Part shown: piece after piece, positions 1 to 13,020 of the stretch
How the letters are laid out: the number at the start of each line of letters is the position of its first letter
Numbering within the stretch: the stretch's first letter is position 1
From: Eleginops maclovinus
Lineage: Eukaryota > Chordata > Actinopteri > Perciformes > Eleginopidae
Assembly: GCF_036324505.1 (NCBI RefSeq)
Contig: NC_086368.1
Location: forward strand, 12,682,921 to 12,746,920
Reading direction: 5' to 3'
DNA length: 64,000 nucleotides
Made by a program: the position numbers and the translations under genes
The notes under the pieces: model-generated
What the model was told of the DNA's origin: nothing
Databases searched by the model: none
Seen by the model: only the letters and a program-made list of their open reading frames with translations

Positions 1-3000
1 ACGGAGAGCCCACTGGTTCCTGTATTTTTTGGGGAAAACAAAAAGCATACCGTAATGTACTGTAACAGGTTTATATGTAACATAAACTATTTTCTTCTAT
101 ATCAAGATTAGATGCTATATATCCACTACCTCAACATAAACACTGTCTCCCAAAATACAATTTTCATATACTACTTATTTGCAAAAGAGAAAGCCTTTTT
201 GTAGTAACATAATGCCAACTACATTACTTTTTATACTTTGTGAAGGGATTCAACGATTGAATGGTTTTCTATTAACAAAATATACTGTCAATTTTTGCAG
301 CACAATATCCACATTTCAATACAGAGACATGAATAGGAATACAAGACACTTCTTTTGTCGTTTAATAATATTTGATAAAAAAAACACAATCAAACCCTTA
401 TCTTGATCAACAAGAATTAATGCTTGAATTAAATTTAGGATTTGATCTGGTCTCCAAAGCTGACTCACGTAGCACTTCCCTTTAAACCAAACACTGCAGA
501 ACAAAATTCAAGCAGCAAATACGTTTTCTCTAAAAAAAATGTTTGTGGCAATTTAGCATTGTACAAAGGTATTTTGAAGTAGAAATTATTTTGTTACTTT
601 CATCCTTGTTACACTTTAGGCTCACTTCCTCCTGCACTGGCTCCTTACGTTGCCATGTAAATCATGAGATCAGCAGAATCAAACGTGAACATAATTCCTG
701 AAGGATGCCAGATAGCAATTGATGGAAGGGAGCATCACAGGCAATGAAAGAATAGAGTACCAACTCAACAAGTCCTGATTCCCAGAAAAAAGTAATCTTG
801 GGCTGATTAACCAGTCTTCCTGGTCCCTAATGTGGGAACACTTTGGTTTAACTCACTGCTCTAATGCCTTAATACTAGAGATGAAAGGTCAAGTCACATG
901 TGGCGCAGCAGGCAGCAATAAGCATTCTGTTGGTGGAATCTAACAGAAAATGCAGTGTGTTTGCGTCTGCCTCAGGGAACATGTGTGTGCGTTTTATATA
1001 GATTTAAGGTTGCTGCTGACAGTAAAAGGCGGAGTCATTCCCGTCCCCGTCGTCCTGCCTCCTTCTTTGAATGAGGGTGGCGGTTTTTCATACATTTGTG
1101 TGTGTGCATGTGTGTTCAAACCGTTAGGCATGCTGACTGTTAACTATCATCTCATGTGGTTGATATTAGAAAATCAAACTAGTGCTAATAGGATCCAGGT
1201 GAGATTGTGAATTGCTCTCACATGCACCACCAACAACCCACACAGATACTTACTCATTCCTCACTGTTACTTTAGCTGCGTTAATAACAATGGGCCTGCG
1301 GTCGGGTTTTTCTTTGAGGAATGGTGGTCTGCTGTGGATGACAAAGGCGAAACATTAACAGCATGTGGAGTAGGCAGAGTAAAAAAAATGCTGTGATTTT
1401 GTTTGATAAAAGTAAACCAAACAGCTGCAGATCTAAACTGTGAGTGAATTTGTTGTGTGTTCATGCATCCGTATTATTTATATACTGTCAACATTTGGTA
1501 CCTGAATGTGTGAGTGACTTTGGCCGCGTTTGTGTTTCAATGTGTGTGTTCTCTGCTGCTGATGACTCACGACGCACTGTCCTGTCGGCAGGCAGAAAGT
1601 TAAGAGGGGGCGGTGTTTGTTATTTCAGCAGGTTGCCATAGCCACGGTGCATTCGGGTGCTGCCATCATCGGTGTAATTACAACGCAAGTGTCTGACATT
1701 AGCTCTCCTCGCTGCCTGCGTCTCTCTGACGTCCACCAATGAACCAGTGTTTCCCTCATGCTGCCAGGGAGGGTCATCCTGAGAGTTGTGTCAGTTTTGA
1801 AGTCATTTCAGTTCAACATAAAAGAACAAGAAACATCTGGGTAAAATACTGCTCCTACTTTCTTCTCCCAAAAAATGCAATCACTCATTTTCCCATTAAG
1901 TGGAGGGGTAGATTACTTCTCTTGAACAGTTAGTATGTAAGTCACTAAACTTTCCAGCGCTGTTTGATGTGATAAGGTATTACATTTTACTGGTGAAATA
2001 GTTATGCCCAACTTCCAGAAAGTGAGAGACAGACAGCCAGAGGAAGGGAGATATTAATTTAGGAAAAGAGTGCAGAGGTGTATCCATGTTGCGTGTGTAT
2101 GTGATGAGCCTCCAGGACAACAACTCTGTATGAAATGAGATAACATCAGTAGATCTTTGCTTGATACATGTTCTTGGGGAACACACAATTCCACACACTC
2201 GCCTGACAAACGCGCAGCAAGTATCTAAACATGAAGCAATGTAGATATTTGTAATTACTCATGTACTGGTATGCAGCGTATTTTAAGTGTAGATGTTAGA
2301 TAGATGCAGCTGCACATGAGGGCATCTTTATGTTTGAAGTATTTATTATTATCTGCAACAGCACCAGTGTGAACCAGTAAGTGGGCTGATTATCATTACA
2401 TCATTTTAGATAACAGGGCCAATTCAATACCTGAGTTTGAGTACTGATAGCAAAGCAATACTTTTTTAATGAAATTAAATTTGGAGACAAACATGAAGAT
2501 GTTTTAACCTTTTGATTCATGTTATAAAATAGTACTCAATTCATCATTGTTAAAAATAGAGAAATTCCTATGAACTAACTAAATATAGTTTGATTTAGTT
2601 ATTTTTACATGAGGAATATCTGGTCAAAGAAAAGGTCAACGAACAGACATTTCAGTCGAGTCACAGTATTAGAGGAGACTGGGCAGTGATACTGTGCAGA
2701 TACCTATAAAATGTTGATTCAGGCAATCCCAAATAAAAAGGTGTGAGGAGGATTTTTTGTTTCAGCTATCTAAACATTACGTACATTTTTTGCAAATAGC
2801 TATTTTGGGTCTTTAAAAAATTGTAAAAGAAGTTCATGTACTTTTAGCCTAAATGTGACATACTTGTATCTATTCTAAATTAAAAAAAACAACATCTCTA
2901 TTGTATTCCAGGATTATACAGTTAAAAAACAACAACTTAAACAATGGATGAGCTAAACCACATTGCTTCATACTGGATAATTATGAGGAAGGAATAGTTT

Positions 3001-6000
3001 GGTCAGCCTTCTAAAACCACCAAAAAAGATGAAGCTTTCTTTTTGTGTTTTCTTCTGCTCTTTTTGTTGCTTCTCGTCCAAATGTTTCCCGTACTGTATA
3101 AATCTCATACTTCCCATTCTGTCTCCTCCTCCTCCTCCGCAGCGTGGCCTCTTGCGTATTTCTCTATTCTTGTTTCCCTGCTCTGTAAGTAGGTAACAGT
3201 TGTGAGAATCTGCAGTGGCTGGCTGATGCCACGTTAACCAGATCAGATGCCATAACAGGAAGTCCTTCCACATGCATGGACGTAACACAGTGACACGCAC
3301 AAGACTTACTAACAGTGCAAGCCAAATGCAGGCCCGTCTGTCACTGATACTCTGACATGAATCTGCTGTAGGTCAAAGGTAACTACACCCTCAGTCAAAC
3401 AGTCTCATATTTACTACCTGACATGACAGTGCTCTCATCCGACTTTGTGTGGAAAGTGGCAAACTCTCACTGGTGACACAAACCTCGGCACCTTCATTTT
3501 GATTCACAAGGAACATCTGTTGATTGTTTTGCTAGCATAAACAATGCTAAATCTGAAACCAAGCTAAACTCATTGAGGTTTCAACTCAACTTGTTTTGTT
3601 GGTTTCCTGATAGTCTAAAGTAAAGTGATCTGACTGATTTCTCTTGTAGCATCTAATGTTGTTTACAGATATGTTCTCTGTGTTGTGGTGCCATAAAACG
3701 TAAATGGAAACTAGCAGTATAACTGTGTCTTGAAGCTGTGATTGAGAAATTAATTCCCTTCAGGAAACAATAAACAAGGAAGGTTGTAAGAGGTAATTAA
3801 CTTAGTTTCAACAAAGCTTTGCTGACGTATCCTTTACAGTGGAGAGAAACTCATCATGGAGATTGTACAGTGACATGGGAAAAACACAGTTCCAGTGCAT
3901 TTGACACATATTTGCAAACTCAATTAAGACTTAAGAAAATAATATTATTGGCACAAGTTGAGAAAGAGCTTTCCATTTTCATTAACAGTGGAATTTGTTG
4001 GAAAGGAAAGAAGGGCAAAAGAGAGTAAAGGGCGGACGAGAGAAACATTTCATAGTGAGTGTGGAGGAGGGAGAGAGAGAGAGATGCAGATTGTTTTAAA
4101 TCCTCAGCGAGTCAGGCTCTCAAATTTATGCCCATGGGCTGCTTCTTGGGTGGGCTGCAGGGAGGGCGGTGCGCTAGCTGGAGCAGGGGAAAGTTGCCGA
4201 CTCCAGACTGCTTGCCTTGCTCTGAAGCTTGGCTTTTCCTGCTGGAACACATTTACAACTCAACCATCCTGACTGGCTGACTGACTGCCTGGCCCTGCCC
4301 TGCTCGACTGACTCTGTCGCTTATTGAGCAACCACCATTTTCAATATTTTAGAGGTTTTATCTCTTTAATAGCGCCTTTCTCGTACAACAAAACTGTTCT
4401 TTTTCTGAAGTGACACTTCCCAGATTCCAAGCGTTAACTGATTTCCTCATACAAGTAGTTTGTCTTCCTGAAATAATTTTCGTCTCTACCCAAGAACTTA
4501 GATCAGATAAGGCATAATTCCATCTCCTCTGTATTTCATACCAGCAATAACTATTTGTTTTTTCTCAACTTCCAGCCATAAGGCCCTTTGTTATCATAGT
4601 GTAGATTCGGGCCTGATATACGTCATCGTCGTGGTGTCGGCTTAACATAAAGTGTTAGAAAAAGTCAATTGTAGAAAAAATCCTGTTGCAAAAATGTTTT
4701 CTAAATGAAAGATTAACAGCTTTTACATTTTTTAATTTAAGAAGTGATTACCTTGTTGCCTTAAACAATACAAACCAGATGAGTTCTTGTACTCAAACAC
4801 TGAAAGCCTGTTCAGTGCTGAACTTCTTTAACTTCTTTAAAAGAACAGAGAGGTTTTCTCCGCCTCTCTGAATACACAGCGAGGGGATCACATCGACAGC
4901 ATGTAAATCAGCCTCGCAGCCGTGCAATAATCTAAACTTCAAATTTAGTGGCTGGTGTGTCGGTTCACCAAGATAATGTGCTGACACACAAACAGACACA
5001 AATATTCCTGCATGCATGTACACAACAATAAGAGACCAGAAGGAAGTAAACAAGTTGCTTTAGGAAGAGCGGGGATCATTTATCTAATCATTTTAGTCAA
5101 GGCTTTCATCACAAAATTGTCTTTCATTGTTAAAAACACATTTTCCTTCAGGTTAAAACACAGCTTTGGAAAAGAAAAAAGAAAACTATGTGGGTGGACT
5201 TCTTCCTCCCAGCAGTCTCGGTTCATTCCAGCCTGTGTGTCTGGCTGCTTTGTGAGCTAATTCGCTCTGAAGGTATTACGGTTATTGGAAGGCTTGTAAA
5301 CCATTAAGTCTTTATTTACAAGAGAAAGAAAAGAGGGTCTGGGTAAATGCGTGGGGGCGAGCTAGGTCTTGGTATGGGCGCTGACCCCACTGTAAGTGAT
5401 CAGAACAACTGAATTTCTCTGCGCGAAGGACATCTGGTCCTATTTGCAGCTGGCTGCAGACCACTCCTCAATTACATAATTGTGCCCATTAATTACAAGG
5501 GGAGGGCCTTCATTTCCTGGTAGCCAATAACTAACAAACAGAGATCCAGTAAAGGAGGACTCTAACACACACATGATTATAGCATGTGTGGTGAAACATG
5601 AAACATGGCCTCCCATGTATTGAGCAGCCCAAGGTTAAAAAAGTCACACAGTGTATGCAGCAACATGCTGAGAAGAGCATGTGAACATCCATGGAAAACT
5701 TTATCTTTTATGTTAAAAGTTGATTTCAGCATAAAGCAGGAGGGAGGTGACACAGTGGTAACACAGCTGTTGGTTCAACACTTGTTCTTGATGTTAAAAC
5801 TGCTTTTTGTTACGTCAGCATCATTAGACAGTGTTGTTGGCCACACACAAAGCTCCCTGCAGGTCATTTTTCTTGGAGAAGATGTGGAGAAACGGCTCAC
5901 CTACGGGTTGTGTTTGGATGCAGGTGTGATGGCTGTGGTGGGTTTCACACCGATACTGTGCCACTGAGCAGAGCTGCTGTTTGAGCCGAAGGAGGATCTT

Positions 6001-6173
6001 TGGAGAAAATGGAAAAACTGATAAAAAATAATAATATAGGTCAAATTTTGTATCCTAATTTTAGTTTTGCGCTTGGCACAATGAAGCTCACTTAAAAGGA
6101 CAGTTCTACAATCTTTTAGTTTCTTTATCTAATTATTCCTTGTGTCCCAACTGTGTACTAAACAAAATTTTCC
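1..6173. other. Non-coding stretch, no gene recognised
   Basis: Mostly AT-rich unique sequence. All open frames are 120 codons or shorter and resemble no family I know. The block 5340-5545 has balanced composition with few repeats and AT-rich homeodomain-like words (CATTAATTACAAGG), and could be regulatory. Confidence 0.5.
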
Positions 6174-6447
6174 AGCTGCAGTTCACAATTATATTCATTA
6201 TTGATTAATCATTTTGTCTATAAAAAGTCAAAAAAAAGTTTCCACAGCCCAAGAAGAAATCTTCAAATATCCTGTTTTGTGTTAACAATACTCCCAAACT
6301 AAATACTATTAAAGGATGACAAAGAAAAATCAGAATGCATGCACCTTTGCATTAACAACGACTAAAGTGAATATTTGATTATACAAAATATTACTGGTTC
6401 CTTTTCTGTCAATCAGCTTATCAAATATTTGATTAATTGTTGCAGCT
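6174..6447. mobile_element. Short inverted-repeat element (AGCTGCA...TGCAGCT family)
   Basis: A 274-base unit starts AGCTGCAGTTCACAATTATA and ends GATTAATTGTTGCAGCT, so the termini are inverted copies. Inside are ATTATTGATTAATCATTTTG, a CCCAAGAAGAAATCTTCAAAT block and GGATGACAAAGAAAAATCAG, which I recognise from a very common percomorph repeat. It has no coding capacity. Two other copies are at 28812-29004 and about 56040-56121. Confidence 0.65.
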
Positions 6448-8527
6448 TCAAGCAATATTTAACCGGCCCTTTGGTCTGAAGGTGCAAAACGCTGTGAGTT
6501 GTGTGGTTCTCATGCCGGGAACTGACCTGCTGCTGCACTCAGCATGAAACAAATGTTGGAATGACAATGCGGCTGTCGCAGCTGTTGTTTTCTCAGGTCC
6601 AAAGCTGTTGTCCTCTCCTCCTCCTCCTGTACTCCCTTTTTTCTGATGCTCCTCCTGTCGTCATCCCTGTCCTCATGCCAGGGGGTGCAGAGTGTGATCG
6701 GCCTGTAGGACAGGAGCTCACACCTGCTAGCAGAAGTTTAAGGAGGGCGTGGGATAACGGAAGAGTAACTGGGGGGGAAAAGATACTGTCTTTCTGTGCA
6801 TGTCTGAGGGAGACAGAGAGAGGGCAGCATGCAGTGAAAGGAAGAGGCTGTGAGAGAGAGTCTCTTGGTCTTTGGACTGCAGGAGGATCAAGGTACCATG
6901 CTGGGCATTTATGCCGGGGCTTATGGGACCCGACTCGGCTGAATACACAGAGGGTCAACAGGGATCCACGCTCACTTTTCTTTTCACACAGAGTACAGCG
7001 CTGTGTGTTCGCACTGTGATAGACCAGCGACCTGTGCAAACTGGTTCTCTGCCTTTTGCCCATTGCATGCTGGGAAATGCTCAACAGGATGAATGGATGA
7101 GAGATGCTGCCAGACAGAGTAGTGCATTTTCTTTGTAAATTATATAAGATCCTTACACAAACTAGGACCAACACATATTTTTTATAATTGACTAATTGTT
7201 TAAATTCATACATATTTCTTTAAATCTTTTCTTTATTGCTTTCTAAGGTGATAAATAACAACCCCCATATATAGTGGTAGTGGTAGTAGATCAATAGAAC
7301 AAAAAACCCCAATTAGGATAAGTTTACATACTCAATTTTCCTGCACTGATGACAACTTTGATATGATCAATAACACTGGAAAAATAGAGAGGCAAGATAA
7401 GTGATAATATTCAGGGAAATAAATAGTGTGTTGTTTAACTGAAACCGTTATCCTCTAAGAACATTTGCAGAAGAATACACATGCAACTCTTGCTCTTCAA
7501 TCTATCTCAGAAAGGGTGTGTATATATGGCGGGGTAGCACTAAATTCACATTCTCCTAAATGTGATGAGTCCGCAGCAGGTTGTGACTTTCTTGGACTTT
7601 CCCGGGCACTGATTGTTCCACCAGCAGTTAAACCACCTTTGTCCATCACTATGTTCCTGTTAGTTCTTTTCAGGACGAGAGAGGCAGTTGTTCTGCTGTG
7701 GCACATTTATTGGCCCTTATTAGCTAGCACCTGTAGTCCATTAAAAGCCCCGCTTTGCTTACTGCTGACGGACTGACAGATACATACTGTCTTTTGAGTT
7801 CTGTATTTTGGGATATGAGCGGAAATTTGTTTTGCGGTAGGGAACAATGGCTGGATGTTCAAAGTTTCAAACACTGAAACCCACAGGATCTTATTCAAAG
7901 GGTTATTTATCGACTCTTGTCTTCTACTGCAGCTGTGGAGCAGAAATGTGGTGAGCACTTGTGCGTGTCAATGTGTCTGTGTGAATGTTAAGTGCTGTGT
8001 GCGTGTGCTCGGGCATACAGTGGGAGAAGGGTCCCAGATGTTCATGTTGTGCAAGGCGGGAAGTTGTTGGTGATTTATCTGAAGCTATGGGTATTCGGGT
8101 CAATTAAGGACCATGTCAAATTCCCATTGACATCTGATATTGGTCATATTTTGATAACTAATGTGAACGGTCAAACAAAGTTAATAAAATATAAACAGTA
8201 AATCAGAATTGATCCAAAGGCTTGCCGTGTGCACTTATCTTAATCTAAGCAAGAAAGAGAATATGTGTATTTTTAGACAGCAAGACTCACAATAATAGCA
8301 AATCAGTCTTTAAGTCCAAAATTGAGTTTGTACTTAAAAACGTCATCGTATTGCATTATCTTTGAGTTATCTAATGGCTTGACTATGCAAATTGTTGATG
8401 AGACATACTCAAATGATTCACATAATTCTTCAAGTTCCTCCAAGTGTACATCCTCAACAGGTCACCTACAACAAATGCTCTTTGAATGCATATAATAATC
8501 ACAAGTAACTTCAGTAGTACTAACACA

Positions 8528-8528
<1 letters not shown>

Positions 8529-8562
<34 letters not shown>
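8529..8562. repeat. (AT)n microsatellite
   Basis: About 16 AT units, uninterrupted. Confidence 0.95.
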
Positions 8563-8566
<4 letters not shown>

Positions 8567-9550
8567 TATGTGTAATTGATCAGCCAGTGATTAGATCCCT
8601 TTGTATGTAGTTCCAGTTGGTGGGGAGTTGAGTCCTTGTGCCCCCCCCCCCTTCCTCCCTCGTCTTGTGTGTCCCAGCTCACACTCCAGCTTCCTGTGGG
8701 ATAGAGCCAAGCCTGGGGGCAGAGAGATGTCTGTTTCCAACCAACGAGCTCTGTCACACATGCTCCAGCTTGTCAGGCTGAGTTTGTGTGAGCATGATTG
8801 GGTGTCACAGAGAGTGTGTGTGTGTATCTGTGTGTCTCTGGCTGTCTTCTTGTGCAAGTTTGTGTGTTTAGATGGTCAGAGATATGGGTATTTTCTCTCT
8901 GTGGGTGGAGCAGGCTGTCGAGGACATGATGAGAAGCTCACATTAGTTCTCTGAGGTCCAGGTTCATCCCAGGTTGCCTAAACACAACTTTATATTTGTG
9001 AGTTTTATCTCAGGGACAAGACACTGTGGAACATGTACTGTCTCTTGTTGAATTGGAAGATAAATAGTAGGTATGTGGTATATGATACTTGCAAGCAAAC
9101 AATTACTAGCGCTGTTTATTAGTGTATGCATTTTAATTCACCTAACTGAGATAAACACAGGAAAGGCTTGCGTGGACTTTATTTGGCAATAGCTCATAGA
9201 TAAGTTGCCAACTAGCCAAATTAAATATTAGGCAACTTGAGATTTAGTCTGTAGAAAAGTTACTTACGTTAATCTGAATTTAAATATTTTTAATTACAAG
9301 GCGGTATTTAGAAGGCGGTCTAATCAAAACAATGGTCAAATTATCTAAAGTCCTCTGTAAATTAATTCAGCATTTTTTTCTTGGGGGGAATCTGTTCAGT
9401 ACTGTCATTTCACAGTCAGGGCTCTGGCATGTTTATGTGGTTCCACATCATGCCTGATCAGTGACAGGCAGCATGTAAGGAGACAGTCTGCGGTGCACAA
9501 ACATCATTTCTGTGTAAGTAGAGCTACGTGTCTTAAAGTTAAACCTTTTA

Positions 9551-9668
<118 letters not shown>

Positions 9669-12600
9669 TACTTTACCTCAGTGCGTTTTCCCCCGCTTGT
9701 CGGTCATCAGGGCAGACTGGTGGCATGCCTGAGGCGTGTGGCTTACCACCATGTCATTGCCTGGAGGGCTCTCACTTTCTGTTGTCACCTATGCACACAG
9801 ACACACATAAACATGACATTAGAAGAACACATTTAATACAGTATGCTATGAGGCAAACATTTATGTGAATATCCTTTCTCTGACTGTTTTAAATTTGCAA
9901 TATTAAACCTAGTAAATTCAGATTCGAGCTGTGATTGTTTTGCCATTGGACTTTTACAGTACTCTGGATGCTTATTCAGTTATCAGACAGGCATGTTAAA
10001 TTAGCATCACATTTACATAAAGAAAAGCATGTGTAAATGGAGCTTAGCTAATTATTTTGCATATACATTTGTTATAATGCTTCAAAAATCAAGGTTGTAA
10101 CTGTAAGGGATTTATATTTAATGTGAAACTGTGATATGTGTAAGAACCAGGGTTACTGGCAGTTAGACTATGCAGAATGTGTACGTACACATGTACACGC
10201 ATAAATTCACACACTCATCTTTCCAAATACAACCCTCTCATGCACCCATAGGTCAACAAGGGAGTTGTTTAACCTCAGCCAAGTGGGGTTTGGGAGTTGA
10301 GGGGAAGTGAAATTAGCCAGTAGAAGATAATTCACTGATCCATCCTCTCCTCTCCGTAAACACATTGAAGAGCAAACGTTTTTAACTTGGAGTGTTAGCG
10401 CCAGAGCTCTTCTGCTAACTGACCCGGGGCTCTGAAGAGCTGCACATAACAGGCGCCCACATTGGCTTTTGTGTGCAGGAGGGTCTTTACATAACCAAGC
10501 ACATTGTCTAGCAACCAGCCCGCTACTGAAGGGCCTTGTAAATGGAGGAGGGGGTCTGCTTGAGTGGAGGCCAGTAGCCGGGTTGAGAGGCTAGTGGAGC
10601 TAAGCTAGATCATGACTGAAGGCCAGTTTGTTAGGGTTATGGTTATGCCCCTAAAGCACTGATGCAATAAGCTCCCTCAGAAGCATAGCATAAGTTGGTT
10701 TTAATATAAATTAGAAACAAAAATCTAAAAAAGTAAGCCTGCTTGGTGTCTGAAAGGGTTTCTGAAAAGGTGTCGAAAGGTGTCTGAAAGCCTCATGTCA
10801 TACTTTTCATGAAAAATTCCCATTTTTGCCAAACTAAATGAATTCTTAGTTACCTAACACCCCTCACTATGCTCCTAACCCTATACCTCCACAAAGCCCG
10901 GCCTTCTTCACCCTGTTTCCAGAGTTTGGGTCTGAGCCAGAATTCCCTTGGACCTGCCCAGGATGTTGAGGTATATTTTTCCTCCCCGCTCACGGCGATT
11001 CATTTTTTCAAGATGTTTTCTTTTGGCAGAAATGAAATGTTTGCATGTCTCTCTCATTGCACCGGAACACACCCTTAAGAATACATTAAATAAATACGTT
11101 CTGCTGTTGTTTAAAACTTTTTTAGTGGGGGATCTTGCTACAGGAAGGAAAATAACTAAATTCTGATGATTATTATACATATAAAATTATTATATCATAA
11201 TTAATTATTACAAGTTTTTACATCTTGCTACATTCTACATGAATATCAGTGTTTACTAAATTAAACTGCAGTTACTTTGCTACCATTCTGCTGGATTCTT
11301 TTCCATCATCCAGGTATCACTGTATGAAAAAAGTATTTATGTCTTAAAAAAAACATCCGTTTGACTAACACCAATTGTGCTCACATGGTTGCGTCAGTCA
11401 TTTGTGGCAACACAACAGGTTCCCAATTGTAACTGTGATTTTGACGCAGCGACTCATTATCAGCTCCACACTTCGGCTTAGATCAGATGATGATGACCCA
11501 TTTATCACCGACACTTGATGCCCCTGTCATTCTTAACAGCTCCCTGCCAGGACAGAGGAAGCTTTTACTGCTGGTCCCGAGATGTTACTATTGTCTCCCA
11601 ATACACAAAGACAAGGTGTCCTGATGGCCCCTGATGGCCCCTGCGTGAGTCTCTGGACGGCCCCTAGTCGCACCATTGAGGGTTTTCTCGCTATTGTCAC
11701 CCCGGCTGCAATCACGGGGCATGTCCAGAGTAAGGAGATGGAGGGAGGAGGGGTGGATGTGGCTTGTATGGGTGCTTTGAAAAGATGTGTGAAATAGGAG
11801 TATAGGTATTAAGGGTCTTGGCTCAGTCGGGGGTCTATTGTGCTGAAGGCTGAGCCCCCTACTGGCATCCATGATCTCTTTCCATTGACACAGAAGCTCT
11901 GCTCAGCTCCCTGTGTGTTTTTTGTTAACCTCTTTCTCACTACTTCATCGCCCTCCCTCGCTTTCTCTCACTCCCTTGTTTCTTTACCTGCCTTCTTCAA
12001 CTTTCTTTTTGCTCTGCAGTCACAGCAAGAGAGTCTGGAGAGTCCTTTCCTCTCCAGATTGGGTTAACTGGATTCACACTGATGCGTTTTATGGCTGTGA
12101 ATGGCAACCATGACAGGTGAACTGCTACTGTATTTATGTATTTTAGGGAGGATGTAAGACACACACTCTGGCTTTATATTTTGGAAACCCTAAATATTAA
12201 CTCAAATCTACTCAGCAGAATCCAATCAGTCACCAACAAAACTCAAAACTACAAATAGTAGTTCTGAGGAAAACTGTTCTTGTTTCAACATGAATTCCAT
12301 TAAGCTAAGCAAATACAGTTTTGTTTTTTTAGGTATAGAAACAACATAAAAGTGCTGAGCTAAAGAATCCGGCCGACAGACAAACATGTGTACACAATAA
12401 TTTTTGCATTGATTTAAAGGATCCTCTTCTCTTTCTAATCTATCCTTTCTTCCCGTTACCCACACAATGTGCTGGGGATGATTCAGACGCAGGTTGTGAG
12501 CGTGTTTCGGACAGATTGTGAATGTGTGTACATACACCTATTTGCACAGCGTTAACCAGCTTGTGTGAGGCCAACAGGAGTCGTGCGATTGTCAATAGTA

Positions 12601-12854
12601 GAAGTCAATAAAAACCCGTCATTGACAAAGAGAGAACAAACAGTCATGATTTGTTCAGGATTTCCTAACAAACATGCCATAAGGAGGGCTATGGAAACTG
12701 CAGAGAGACAGAAAGGGAGGCAGAGAAGACTATCTAACACCAGATCAAACAGGGTTTTGTCCTTATGAATACAGTCTATGGCATTGTCTTACTCATCACG
12801 CATTCTTCAAAGAGCAATTATTAAAAGGGATGGGATCCATGTCTAACCTGACAC

Positions 12855-13020
12855 CAGAGGGGGACGAAGTACTCCGATTCTTTACTTAAGTAAAAGTAGG
12901 AATACCCAAAATGAAAAATACTCTGTTTAAGGAAAAGTCATGCATTGCACATTTCACATTAAATAACAAAAGCATAAGCATGAAAATGTACTTAAGGTTC
13001 CAAAAAGTACTCATTATCAA
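12855..13020. mobile_element. Truncated copy of the AAGTAAAAGTA-type hAT-like repeat
   Basis: It begins CAGAGGGGGACGAAGTACT, then ATTCTTTACTTAAGTAAAAG, ATACTCTGTTTAAG, AAAAGTCATGCATT and AAAATGTACTTAAGG, and fades out after AAAAGTACTCATTATC. This is the terminal half of the family also seen at 36663-37367, in the opposite orientation. The other end was not found. Confidence 0.65.

Noticed and set aside
4140..4160. TGGGTGGGC as a GLI site
   Set aside because: A single one-mismatch hit 26 kb from gli1 in a repeat-like G-rich patch; such hits are expected by chance in 64 kb. Similar one-off hits at about 5190, 18810 and 21470 were dropped for the same reason.
6501..7213. Overlapping frames of 172 (+) and 206 (-) codons
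   Set aside because: They mirror each other over a GC-richer patch, show no domain, and lack splice or codon-bias support.
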